61,990 nt of DNA from a virus, in the IMG/VR virus record IMGVR_UViG_3300037475_000049, positions 1-61,990 of that record; one strand, given 5' to 3'. Under the pieces are notes generated by a model. That model saw nothing but the letters and a program-made list of their open reading frames with translations, was not told where the DNA came from and did not search any database. The translations under genes and the position numbers were made by a program. Below, piece by piece: positions 37,588 through 47,055 of the stretch (positions are counted from its first letter, which is position 1; the number at the start of each line of letters is the position of its first letter).

Positions 37588-39546
37588 CTAGGGCTCCAGA
37601 ACTAACTTCCCATCTTTGATGTCCGTGATTTTGTGCTGACGGCCTTGGTACATGACAGAATCGCCAACCTTATAGGCTGATGCACTAGACGGAGGAGGCG
37701 AGACGTTACCCACCACTCCGCTCTTGCGCTCATCTTGCAGGACAGTGTTGCGCGTGTCCGTGAGCACATCACGCATGGCTTTCAACTTGTCCTTGATAAG
37801 TGGAATCTGATCGGGCATCAACCCACCGGCACGATCCAGATTGGGAACATGCTCAAATGCGCGCTGAATGATGGGATAGGCGCGGGAATTGTTCCCTTTC
37901 ATCGCCGCTGCTGCGCTGCGCAAGCCTTCAAAACTGAGCTTGGTAAACAGCTCATCGTTGGCCGTATGGAAGCCCATCTTATACTTCAGGTAGTCTGTCC
38001 GTAGGCTAGGATCACCCTTCATCTGGTTCAGGATGCGGTCAGCGTCGTCAATCTCACGGAACACGGCATCTACGGATTGAAGATTAGCCTGCCCTGCTGC
38101 GCTCAGTTGAACTGGAGAAGGCAGATTTTTATTAGCCGCGTAGGCTTGAACGGCAGTCAATTCCTTGCCTGTCGGCGCAGGTCCACCGCCTACCCAGTCC
38201 TGATATTTTCGCCCTATGAGGCTGTTATCGGGAATCCCCGGCCCTTTTGTCTCTTGTGCATTACCGCGAGTTACGGAACCTGCGCCCGCTGCACCAGTCC
38301 CCTTTATCCGAGTAGTGGTCTGCGGAAGTTGTCCCGGAATGCTGGTTGTCGATGTAGATGGAAGCATCGCTGGGTTTACTGCTCCAGGAATGTTAGCCCC
38401 AGACAATCCACCCGCTGCGTTCTGGAAGAACACGTTGCCAGCAGGCCCAGTCTCCTGATGCGGAGTGGCCATATTAGGGGCGACTATTCCTGGGATGGCT
38501 CCCGCAGGACCACGATTGTTAAATAACTCCCTGCCGCCCTGTGCGTTAGTTCCAACTCCCATCACAGGAGGAAGTCCTGGTGAATATTCCATCCCCAACG
38601 GACCTAGCCGCTGACGGCTATACCCGGTAGGGTCGAGCGGGACGCCATTGATGTTAGCTTCAGGATCAACTTTTAGGATTTCGCTATTAGGAACTGATCC
38701 CGCAATTGCCATGGGCCGCAACTCAGGTGTTATCTGTTTGGCCCCGATGCGAATCTCGCTGCGCTGACGCGGCGTTAGTTTATCCCAAGCACTCTGTCCC
38801 TTTTCGTCCTTGTCCGCTTTTAGGTCCGCTATGCGCTGGTCTATCTCAGCGCGAGTAGCCCTAGTCGCAAAAGCTAGTTCTCCTTCTTTAGCCTTCTCCA
38901 TTGCGGATTGTTGCGCTCCATATTGAGCGCCAAATTTAACAGCATCAATAGCTGCCTGTCTACGAGTAGGGTTGTACGCCAAAGCGTCAGCGCTCAATGG
39001 AGTTTTAGCTGCGGCGGCGGCTTGCGGAGGTGCTTCCATCCCCGGAGGAGGAGGTACTGACATCGACTCTGGCGGCGGGGCAATCGCGGACATCGCTTGG
39101 CTGGCAGGCTGCGAGGGAGCTACCATTTGCCCCATGACGGCGCTAGGCGGCCCTCCAGCGAACTGCCCATAGTTGTTGCCTCCAGCATCGGGCGGCGGCG
39201 GAACCTGCGGAGCCTGTGCGCTAGGGGGGCCCTGTGATGCTAGGCTTTGCGTAGGCGGTGCAGAAGGCGCAGGTTGGCGTCCCTTCGCCGCCTGATTCAT
39301 CTCCGTCCAGTTTTCGAGGTCGCCCTTGACGCGATCCATCATCTTCGGATTGCGGAAGTCACCCGGCTTCTTGCGTAGAAGATCAACGTAGTTCGCGAGG
39401 GCTTGTCGGTTTACTTCTGGATCAGCGTGCGAAGGATCAGTCAGCACGTTGCTATACATATCCAGAATGTTCTTCTGAGCATTCAGGTCAGCATTGTGCT
39501 GATCCTGAAGATGCCGACCGATTACGAAGCCAAGTAGGCCACCCAT
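37588..39546 (-). CDS. Internal virion (ejection-like) protein, 652 aa
   Basis: N-terminal helical part (LNAQKNILDMYSNVLTDPS), a long Pro/Gln/Ala-rich middle, and a helical C-terminus (LTAVQAYAANKNL, RTDYLKYKMGFHT) ending in a small beta unit (YKVGDSVMYQGRQHKITDI). Size and position fit a DNA-ejection protein. No enzymatic domain was recognised. Confidence 0.6.
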   Translation of the reverse strand: MGGLLGFVIGRHLQDQHNADLNAQKNILDMYSNVLTDPSHADPEVNRQALANYVDLLRKKPGDFRNPKMMDRVKGDLENWTEMNQAAKGRQPAPSAPPTQSLASQGPPSAQAPQVPPPPDAGGNNYGQFAGGPPSAVMGQMVAPSQPASQAMSAIAPPPESMSVPPPPGMEAPPQAAAAAKTPLSADALAYNPTRRQAAIDAVKFGAQYGAQQSAMEKAKEGELAFATRATRAEIDQRIADLKADKDEKGQSAWDKLTPRQRSEIRIGAKQITPELRPMAIAGSVPNSEILKVDPEANINGVPLDPTGYSRQRLGPLGMEYSPGLPPVMGVGTNAQGGRELFNNRGPAGAIPGIVAPNMATPHQETGPAGNVFFQNAAGGLSGANIPGAVNPAMLPSTSTTSIPGQLPQTTTRIKGTGAAGAGSVTRGNAQETKGPGIPDNSLIGRKYQDWVGGGPAPTGKELTAVQAYAANKNLPSPVQLSAAGQANLQSVDAVFREIDDADRILNQMKGDPSLRTDYLKYKMGFHTANDELFTKLSFEGLRSAAAAMKGNNSRAYPIIQRAFEHVPNLDRAGGLMPDQIPLIKDKLKAMRDVLTDTRNTVLQDERKSGVVGNVSPPPSSASAYKVGDSVMYQGRQHKITDIKDGKLVLEP

Positions 39547-40217
39547 TATCCAAGCCCTGCCGTGAGGCCCTTGGTTAGATCCCCGGCCATATTGGAAGCG
39601 AGGTTTTTATTCTGCCCAGTCTCCTCTACATCCTGTCCGCGTCCACCAAGAAGATTATTGAGGGTCATTTGCAGTAGGTTACTGCCAATTCCCTGCTGTC
39701 CCATCCCGAAGTTCTGCTGCCCCATACCGAGTTGCCCTAGTTGCTGTGCAGCCTGTGGCCGCAGCGAAGCGATGATGTTCGCATTAGTCTGCGCTTGCTG
39801 GAATGGCAATTGACCCATCGCCGAAGCTCTCCCGCCGCCCATCGGAGCGAAGGTGTTCAATGCATTGCGTGAGTTCTGAAACTGCGCATTCGAGGCTTGT
39901 AGTTCAGGACTGAGCGCCTGCGCCATCTGTGCCTTGTTGCCAGAGAGGATGTCGCCCCAATAGCCCATAGACTGATTGACGCCGCCAGTCCCAGTGTTGA
40001 TATACCCCTGTGCATTGTTGAGGATATTCTGGCCCTGCTGCCCAGAGTAGTTTGTCAACGAACGGAGATACTGTTCGAGAGAGTTCTGTCCGCTGCCCGG
40101 AGTGACGCCCTGATAGGCAAGCTGTCCGGGAGCGACGGGTTGGCCGCCGTTCATATTAGTCGCGGCGGTGGGGTCGTTCTGCCCAGCGAACCAATTGTTA
40201 GGATTGAGGAATCCCAT
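39546..40217 (-). CDS. Gln/Asn/Gly-rich internal virion protein, 223 aa
   Basis: Begins MGFLNPNNWFAGQNDPTAAT and is dominated by Gln, Asn, Gly and Ala, with repeated M-G-Q-Q motifs (LGMGQQNFGMGQQGIGS). This style is typical of the smallest ejection protein of P22-like phages. It overlaps the next gene by one base. Confidence 0.55.
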   Translation of the reverse strand: MGFLNPNNWFAGQNDPTAATNMNGGQPVAPGQLAYQGVTPGSGQNSLEQYLRSLTNYSGQQGQNILNNAQGYINTGTGGVNQSMGYWGDILSGNKAQMAQALSPELQASNAQFQNSRNALNTFAPMGGGRASAMGQLPFQQAQTNANIIASLRPQAAQQLGQLGMGQQNFGMGQQGIGSNLLQMTLNNLLGGRGQDVEETGQNKNLASNMAGDLTKGLTAGLG

Positions 40218-40566
40218 TCGTGACCTCCCTTACCCAGAAATCGCCTAGCCGCTTGAAACCGCCAATCTCTGCAACACGGGCCATTTTCTCTCCCTCTGTA
40301 AAGCAATAATAAGACAAACCTTGTTTCTCCGCTAGTGCCTGATCCATGGTATGCAAAAGGCTTAGCATATATACGCGCGGGTTTTCTATCACCAAAGGTT
40401 CCAGGTGCAAAGCCGTCTGCAAGAACAACACCGCTACGATCTGGCCGTTGAAATCCTCCGCGACCGCTGCCATGGAAACCTCTTGGCGCGGCACTGACTT
40501 GCCTTGGCGCTCCATGATGGGGCCTAGCTTGTACCACTCGGCAGGGGGAAGGATGCGATACGTCAT
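40198..40566 (-). CDS. GNAT-like acetyltransferase fold protein, 122 aa
   Basis: Start ATG 40566 overlaps the previous stop. MTYRILPPAEWYKLGPIM, then VAVLFLQTALHLEPLVI and a final helix with GFKRLGDFWVRE resemble a small GNAT-fold protein. Similar genes sit in the virion operons of some short-tailed phages. Activity unproven; the acetyl-CoA loop is not obvious. Confidence 0.5.
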   Translation of the reverse strand: MTYRILPPAEWYKLGPIMERQGKSVPRQEVSMAAVAEDFNGQIVAVLFLQTALHLEPLVIENPRVYMLSLLHTMDQALAEKQGLSYYCFTEGEKMARVAEIGGFKRLGDFWVREVTNGIPQS

Positions 40567-41111
40567 ATTCCCTGCCACAAGGCCGTGAGCGTTGAATTGA
40601 GAGGATCGACGGTAGAAGTGCCAGCGCCAGCCGCTTCTTTGCGGATGACGAGCGTACAAGTTTCATCTCCAGAGACAGCCGCCACTTGCCACGATTGGTG
40701 AATGATGACCTTGCCATCAGTAGCGGAGTTGACTACACCGTAATGCGATGTCTGCGTAGCTCGATTCACTTGCAATGCAAGCCGGAAATCAACAGTATCT
40801 CCCGCAATAGTCAATGCTACGGAAGCGGTCAGCGTCCACGTTCCCTGCCGATTGAGTTGCAGCGATACATTGAACCCATTGCCATCATCGGTATCGGTTG
40901 GCGGAACAGTCACAGGATCGCCAGTGCCCACAGAAACGAGCGAGGCAGGACCGTAGGCGTCTCGTAGCCCCTGCTGATTGTCGATGATCTGGCGCAGAGC
41001 GGTGTCTATCTGAAGGTTCCCAGTAGGGCCGGGGCGATACATGCGCGTCGGCTGGGGTGGTTTCGTCTGCCCTGCGCTCTTGCGGCCTGTCAACTTCTCG
41101 AATGGGCTCAT
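40563..41111 (-). CDS. Structural protein, 182 aa
   Basis: Basic, Pro-rich N-terminus (LTGRKSAGQTKPPQPTRMYR), a helix (IDTALRQIIDNQQGLRDAYG), then a beta-sandwich-like body (GTWTLTASVALTIAGDTVDF). This suggests a virion-anchored fibre or decoration protein. No family name assigned. Confidence 0.5.
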   Translation of the reverse strand: MSPFEKLTGRKSAGQTKPPQPTRMYRPGPTGNLQIDTALRQIIDNQQGLRDAYGPASLVSVGTGDPVTVPPTDTDDGNGFNVSLQLNRQGTWTLTASVALTIAGDTVDFRLALQVNRATQTSHYGVVNSATDGKVIIHQSWQVAAVSGDETCTLVIRKEAAGAGTSTVDPLNSTLTALWQGI

Positions 41112-42802
41112 GTGCCTTGCTGCTCCAAAGGTTCAGGATAGAGCACTAACGCCTGTGGTGGGGTGGCAGGGACAAGGATACAGAATGGCGGTGGCGGGAT
41201 CGGGTTGGATACCGTCAGCGGACAGGGAGCGGCAACAACCGCCACAGTCCCTAGTGAATCCGTAACCTGGATGGTATAGGTAACTGCACCTTCAGCATCC
41301 GGGGTGCCGCTAACCACGCCCGTAGAGGCGTCTATCGTCATCCAAGACGGGCCCGTAAGTAGAACAAAGGTATCCGGCGGCGTGTCGCCAGTCACTACAG
41401 GAGGATCGCTGGTATAGAACACGCCAACTGTGGCCGTGAGCGGAGCGACAGGACAAGCAATAGATATTGCAGGAGCCGAAGAAGCAACGGAGAAGTAGAA
41501 ATGCTTTAGTGCAAGATTTCGCTGAAACGATGTCCATTTTGTTGAATCTACTTGATAGTAAACGAGGGCATCATTTTCAGCCGAAGGCGAAAGCCCACTG
41601 GCTACTAGTGGAGTCGCGAGAGGCAGGAGGGTAGCAGGAGCCTGCCACGTAGCTCCATCATCGGTGCTGGCGGAATAAACTAAACTTCCTTCTGTTGGTC
41701 CATCGCCGCTTCCATTGTTTCCATAAGCTGTGGAAGAACACCAGATGAGAAATAGATTCCCGCCAATGTACATTGGGATGGCTGGAGCTTCTTGGGCTTC
41801 CGTGAAGCAATAGTTCTGCGTCGTGTTGTCATACTCAATTAAGTTCCATGTCGGGTCTGCTACATTGGCATCGCATACCGCGACAAAGTTAGTATTTGAT
41901 GGCCCCGGCCTACTAACGGGCAGACCTTGGCTCGTACTTCCACCGACGAACGGAATGACCAAACGCGGAGTGCTAGCACCATTCACATAGTACAAAGGCA
42001 ATCCGACTGGGCCATAGGTCAGATATAGATGGCAGTTTATGTTTAATGTGGTTGCTACCGTCTGGAAAGTCGCGGGAGTTCCACTATTGTCGCTGATATG
42101 ATGCAGCCAGAAGTTGTTGGGGGAAGGGGTGTTCTGATCCGCTCCGTCAGAACTAAGCACAAAAGCATCGCTTACTAAGCTGCCACGATTAGTAACAGAA
42201 AAACACCCATAGCTGCGGGAGTTTCCAGCTTGCCCAGACATAGCGGTAGGCCCGGTCCATGTAGATACTCCATCCCAGGAGAGCCATGCGCTACGGTTGT
42301 ACTTCTGTAGAGAAATTGTCTCTGAATCTGTCGGAATGCCAAAGAGAACGGTGCCATTGGATCGCACAGCAACGCCCGCTAGGGTCTTTAGCCAATTACT
42401 AGACGGAGACTCTACATCTGCACTGACTGAAATACCCGTGTCAATGCGAGCGCCCATCGTATCCGTGCTCATATCAAACGGATGCAGCCAATAGTGGCCG
42501 GGCGTGCGGTCCAGGTCGTTCGTGAATAGGTAAAGAGTATCATTCAGAACGAAAGGAACGTGAATCAACCCAACGAACCATGCGCTACTCACGCCGCCGT
42601 CGCCAAAAGTCGTCCAAGTTCCTATGGCATCGCGCTTACAGATGAAAAACGTGTTATTCCCGCTTACCGCTTGATCGTCTACGATCACAAAATAGTGATC
42701 GGTGCCATGCTTAAACGGGCCGAGTCGGATACAGCCTTGTTCTCCCGTCGCCCCAAATAGCGAACTTAGTTGTTCGGGAGTGCCGATAGTTAAAGTAGGC
42801 AT
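41108..42802 (-). CDS. Beta-propeller (sialidase-like) plus Ig virion protein, 564 aa
   Basis: The N-terminal 440 residues look like a sialidase/BNR-type propeller (LVYSASTDDGATWQAPATLL is an Asp-box-like repeat). One He_PIG-type Ig domain follows (IDASTGVVSGTPDAEGAVTY). The C-terminus ends in LYPEPLEQQGT, closely matching the end of the next upstream gene. Probably a receptor-binding or glycan-binding appendage. Confidence 0.65.
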   Translation of the reverse strand: MPTLTIGTPEQLSSLFGATGEQGCIRLGPFKHGTDHYFVIVDDQAVSGNNTFFICKRDAIGTWTTFGDGGVSSAWFVGLIHVPFVLNDTLYLFTNDLDRTPGHYWLHPFDMSTDTMGARIDTGISVSADVESPSSNWLKTLAGVAVRSNGTVLFGIPTDSETISLQKYNRSAWLSWDGVSTWTGPTAMSGQAGNSRSYGCFSVTNRGSLVSDAFVLSSDGADQNTPSPNNFWLHHISDNSGTPATFQTVATTLNINCHLYLTYGPVGLPLYYVNGASTPRLVIPFVGGSTSQGLPVSRPGPSNTNFVAVCDANVADPTWNLIEYDNTTQNYCFTEAQEAPAIPMYIGGNLFLIWCSSTAYGNNGSGDGPTEGSLVYSASTDDGATWQAPATLLPLATPLVASGLSPSAENDALVYYQVDSTKWTSFQRNLALKHFYFSVASSAPAISIACPVAPLTATVGVFYTSDPPVVTGDTPPDTFVLLTGPSWMTIDASTGVVSGTPDAEGAVTYTIQVTDSLGTVAVVAAPCPLTVSNPIPPPPFCILVPATPPQALVLYPEPLEQQGT

Positions 42803-44109
42803 TACGTTCCCACCTGTTCCACTGGTTCATTCAGCAGCAATAGCGGCGGCGTATATCCCGGCACTGGCACGATCTCGCACATTGCAGGAGGCCCCGGAGG
42901 GGACGCACCCGTGACTGTGAAGGAGCAATTCGCCGGGGCCGTGTCCGCAGCGGCATCCGTCACGTTGGCTGTGTAGTTGAAAATGCCGTTGGTCGTCGGC
43001 GTCCCCGTGATCGCTCCCGTTGCAGAGTTGAGCGACAAGCCCGGAGGGATCGAGCCAGAGACGATGGAATAAGAGTAAGGCGCGGTCCCATTCGATGCGA
43101 TCAAGGAACCGGAGTATGCTATCCCAACCGTCGCCGTGCCCGTCAGGGGGCAAGCAAGCGCTAGCGCGCTAGGAGCGCCCGAACTGACCGTGATCCCGCA
43201 AGGCGCGGACGCAGAATTGCCGATGCTATCCACTACTCGCGCCGTATAGGAGAACGGCCCAGCTATGGTAGGAGTACCGCTAATAAGACCGGTGGAAGCG
43301 TTCAGACTTAAACCCGTAGGCAAAGCCCCTGCGCTGATCGAGAACGTGTACGGCGGCGTCCCGCTGCCCGCTACGAGGCTATGGGAGTAAGGCACTCCAT
43401 CCGTAGCCGCATTTCCTCCGATGGGGCAGGATAGGGTGGGGTTGGCTGGGAACACGCCACCAGATACAGGCATCAAGATGGGAGTGTTCGCCGTGAGCCC
43501 GTTTGCATCCGTAACACGCGCAATGAAAGGGTAGGACCCGCCGAGCGTTGGGATGCCGCTAATCACTCCGGTCGTCGGATTTAATGCCAATCCAGGCGGC
43601 AAAGTCCCGGAGAACATGGAGAAAAGATAAGGCGGCGTCCCCTGCGAAGCTAGGAGCGGGCTGCTGTAACTCACCCCTACTGCTGGACTCCCTATCACGA
43701 ATGTAAGCGACGGCGGAATTAGAACATTCCCGGCGACAACAGCGGTTGGGATCGTATTCGCAGAAGCGTCGCTGGCGATTACATTGATGAGAGTGATGGG
43801 GATCGTTCCGCTCGTAGGACTGGCTACTACCGTGAATGTGGGAACCAGCAGAAACCCGTCCGGGATGACGTTAACGTTTACTCCAGAGACAATGCAAAGG
43901 TCCCCGCTTCTGCTCAGCGTCTTCGATGCAGAAGTACCAGCCCCGCCAATCGTCGCCCCAGTTAGTGTAATATTTGCGCCGTAACTGAAGGTGCACTGAA
44001 CGGCAGTGGGTAACGCTCCGCCTGTCGAGGCCACGGACACCGTAAGTGTAACCATCCCTCCCGGAATAGTTACGAAGGAGGATACGGTGAGAGTGACAAG
44101 GGCAGCCAT
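42802..44109 (-). CDS. Multi-Ig (He_PIG) virion protein, 435 aa
   Basis: N-terminal cohesin-like domain (TLTVSSFVTIPGGMVTLTVS), then three He_PIG-type Ig repeats, each with the L-P-x-G-L-x-L-N-x-x-T-G-x-I-x-G-T-P core (LPPGLALNPTTGVISGIPT and LPTGLSLNASTGLISGTPT). The C-terminus is LLNEPVEQVGT. These repeats are typical adhesive modules and abundant in Acidobacteriota. It is likely an exposed tail or capsid adhesin. Confidence 0.7.
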   Translation of the reverse strand: MAALVTLTVSSFVTIPGGMVTLTVSVASTGGALPTAVQCTFSYGANITLTGATIGGAGTSASKTLSRSGDLCIVSGVNVNVIPDGFLLVPTFTVVASPTSGTIPITLINVIASDASANTIPTAVVAGNVLIPPSLTFVIGSPAVGVSYSSPLLASQGTPPYLFSMFSGTLPPGLALNPTTGVISGIPTLGGSYPFIARVTDANGLTANTPILMPVSGGVFPANPTLSCPIGGNAATDGVPYSHSLVAGSGTPPYTFSISAGALPTGLSLNASTGLISGTPTIAGPFSYTARVVDSIGNSASAPCGITVSSGAPSALALACPLTGTATVGIAYSGSLIASNGTAPYSYSIVSGSIPPGLSLNSATGAITGTPTTNGIFNYTANVTDAAADTAPANCSFTVTGASPPGPPAMCEIVPVPGYTPPLLLLNEPVEQVGT

Positions 44110-47055
44110 TTAAATGCGGGCACCGTTGATTCTGGTCAGGTCCCCAAAAGGCTGTTTGTAGAGATAGGGGCCTTGGCTGCCCCAAGGCTTCGTGCCCACG
44201 CTCATGTCCTTCTGCATAACTCGGAATCCAGCGGGGGACGTGGCGGAATACTTCACGGCCAATCCCTTCATCGGCTGCGTTACTAGATACACTTTCTGAT
44301 AGGCTCCCGCTGTTGATGCAAAAGTGTAGGAATAGGGAGACTGATTATTGCCATTCACAGTACAGGCCAGTGTCACCACATCGGTAGAAACGATTGGCAG
44401 ATATAAGTCCCTGTGATGGAACCATGAGTCATAATCAAACGTAGTCTCTTGCGTCGTCCATGTAGTCACCAGTTCTGGCGCAGGCTCGAAAATCCACTCG
44501 ATCCCCTCGATTCTCCAGAAATTAGCATCGGATGGAGCGAAGCGAACCAAGTGACTGATGAACGGCGTATTGAACGAGTACGCAATAGTCTGCTCTCCAT
44601 TGTGGATAACAGTGGAAGGAGTGAAAGCATGCGCCGTATTATTGTCATCCAGCACTAGAACATTTCGCACTACGTTCAGTGTGTCAGCGCGGAGTTTAAA
44701 CCCCTGAATGAACTTCGCGCCCATGTATCCGCAGTCTGTCTTGTCAGTAGCGCGGAGCGCAGTGAGTTCAGGCTTGGGAACCCAGGTAGGCGTCCAGGTA
44801 TAGAAGATCGGCTGGCCCGCAGAGCTAGTCCAGATGATGTAGAGCCCCATATTATAGGCATACTGACCGCGTCCGGAATTGATATCGCCCAATATCCGAT
44901 GTCGGCCCGTGAAGCTGGTACTGCCAGTTGCCAGAGAACTCAGCGATGAGAAGTTGTCAAATCCTACCCGGATGTCGATCTCGTTGCACTTGGAGTCAAG
45001 GTCAATCTCTACGTCGCCCCATAGTTTGCGGGGACGGGGATCTCCCGTGTCCTGCGAGCCCGTCCTGATATGGCCATCGATGGGATTGCCAAAATCGGTA
45101 TCGACGCCAAAAGTAGTCTCGCCATAGGTAGCAAGAAAGCCTGTCGTGACACCCAGCAGCATGCGAGTGCTGGAGATGCTAGGTGTTGTGGTATCTTCCA
45201 CCGTCTCGAAGTAGCGGCAGGTCACCTCTGGCGTATAGGTATCCCGTGAAATCCAGCCAACGAAGCGGCCACTGGGGACATCGAAATTGCCCACCATCGT
45301 CCGATAATGCCCGGATTGGTCGATGTAGTTGAAGTAGAGGAACCCATCGCCGTACTCCAGACGCATCTTGTCAGGCTGCTTGAAATCAGGGCGCGAAATC
45401 GGAGAGTCATCAATACCATCAATGAACGGGAAATGGGCTTCCCCGTCCTCCAGGCCGCTCGATTCATGCGGGAAGAATGGATACAGATCCTCATCCGTCA
45501 GCGACGTAGGAGATCCGCCAGCCGTCAAATAGATGCCGTCCTTGGCAATGAACGCCATGCCCCACGGGGTAACGCAAAGTCCCCAGCGGGCGAATAGTCC
45601 GCGAGAGTTAGGAATCTCCAAGGCGCTGAAGTCTGACACTTGCCCCAGCGTTGGATAGAGCGCGAACATGCGATTGGTTGAGAAAACGAACGGATTGCCG
45701 TTATAGAGCACGCCATTCATTAGCGGTTCAGACGCGCTGGTGATGTCGAGCACATTCGCACCGGGATGCGATTCAGGGTTATTCCCCTTCGTCCAATAGA
45801 TCGCTCCAGGGCGCAGCGCATCCCCGCAAGCGAACACGAAGATGCCCGTCAAGCCACCGCCGAAGGGTCCCCACATGCAGGGCAATGGCTGGTGCATGAT
45901 CTCCGGCGTGGTCATCACAAATTGACCGCCTGTGATCGCAGCAGGAGGATCTTCCAGTAACTCCACAGTAGTAGTAGAAGTGGGAGAAGCGTAAAACGTA
46001 TAATTAGTGCCGTTTATAGCGATCTGATTCCCTAGTGGGTAGAATGGATTGTCTCCGACCGCATCATAGGCTCTCAGCGTATCTCCCGCCGTAACCGTCA
46101 AAATTCCCCCTAGTCCCGGCCCAGGGGCAGTCACATTACAAGTTCCTACCTTGCTGGTATCGACACTCAGCCACGGTTGGTTATCGTTGAACTCCGCGAC
46201 AGGGTTAGATGCTATGTCCAGATCAGCGAAGATGTCTATGAGCGTGAATCCAGAGACGTTGCCGATGGTCCCAATATAGGTCCATACAGGCAGAGAACCG
46301 CCATAGCGGTAAACATCGAGCCACCGTACTTGTGGGTCAGGATGCGCCGAAGGAACGGTCACGGTGATACTGGAGGGCGGGGTGCCAGAGCCAGCAGCCG
46401 ATGACGGGGATAGCCCGTTAACGTCCCGGATAGGAGGTCCAAGGTTCGAGACTGCCCCCGTGTTCACCTGTGTATCACAACGCGCACGGAAACGGTAGAC
46501 GTAAGGCAGGTTCGTCGTCCCGATATCAGGACCGCCCGTTAGAGGCGCGTTGATCGTTGCGGTGGGCGCGAAGTTCGGAGGCGCTACGCCCATATGCCAG
46601 TTGGTATCCGCCGAAGAAACCTTGCGCGTTTTATTAAAGTCGCCAACAAAGGCCCATGGGCGCGGGCTAAAGTCCGATCCAGCCACCACAAAGGTCATCG
46701 GGTTCCCAGAATAGCCACTGTCGATGACGACGAAGAACCCCGGAGGCGTGGCAGCAGCAGCAAAGGTCAGGCTAGTGGAGATGCCCATCATGCGGCTGTG
46801 CGCCTGGAAAGAACCAGGGAAGGCTGTCGGATCAGGGATCGGGTCGTTCCAGGAGAAGATGGAATGGACGTTATTGACTACGGGCGCGTTGGTCGATTCC
46901 GGCTGGATTCCTTGGCGCGACTGAATCCTATTCGTCCCATAGCGACGTGTGTTGTAGAGCAAGCGGGCGCGCTTCTCCGGCAGGCGGTCAACCGGGGATG
47001 CCAGATTCATGCCTACAAAATCGAACAGGAACGAATTGCGTTGGAAATCTGCCAT
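44110..47055 (-). CDS. Large tail nozzle / propeller structural protein, 981 aa
   Basis: The N-terminus (NSFLFDFVGMNLASPVDRLP ... RARLLYNTRRYG) and overall beta-rich content resemble gp10-like nozzle or stabilisation proteins of short-tailed phages. These bind below the portal adaptor and close the head. No signal peptide. It is the longest virion-operon gene, between the neck genes and the appendage genes. Confidence 0.65.
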   Translation of the reverse strand: MADFQRNSFLFDFVGMNLASPVDRLPEKRARLLYNTRRYGTNRIQSRQGIQPESTNAPVVNNVHSIFSWNDPIPDPTAFPGSFQAHSRMMGISTSLTFAAAATPPGFFVVIDSGYSGNPMTFVVAGSDFSPRPWAFVGDFNKTRKVSSADTNWHMGVAPPNFAPTATINAPLTGGPDIGTTNLPYVYRFRARCDTQVNTGAVSNLGPPIRDVNGLSPSSAAGSGTPPSSITVTVPSAHPDPQVRWLDVYRYGGSLPVWTYIGTIGNVSGFTLIDIFADLDIASNPVAEFNDNQPWLSVDTSKVGTCNVTAPGPGLGGILTVTAGDTLRAYDAVGDNPFYPLGNQIAINGTNYTFYASPTSTTTVELLEDPPAAITGGQFVMTTPEIMHQPLPCMWGPFGGGLTGIFVFACGDALRPGAIYWTKGNNPESHPGANVLDITSASEPLMNGVLYNGNPFVFSTNRMFALYPTLGQVSDFSALEIPNSRGLFARWGLCVTPWGMAFIAKDGIYLTAGGSPTSLTDEDLYPFFPHESSGLEDGEAHFPFIDGIDDSPISRPDFKQPDKMRLEYGDGFLYFNYIDQSGHYRTMVGNFDVPSGRFVGWISRDTYTPEVTCRYFETVEDTTTPSISSTRMLLGVTTGFLATYGETTFGVDTDFGNPIDGHIRTGSQDTGDPRPRKLWGDVEIDLDSKCNEIDIRVGFDNFSSLSSLATGSTSFTGRHRILGDINSGRGQYAYNMGLYIIWTSSAGQPIFYTWTPTWVPKPELTALRATDKTDCGYMGAKFIQGFKLRADTLNVVRNVLVLDDNNTAHAFTPSTVIHNGEQTIAYSFNTPFISHLVRFAPSDANFWRIEGIEWIFEPAPELVTTWTTQETTFDYDSWFHHRDLYLPIVSTDVVTLACTVNGNNQSPYSYTFASTAGAYQKVYLVTQPMKGLAVKYSATSPAGFRVMQKDMSVGTKPWGSQGPYLYKQPFGDLTRINGARI

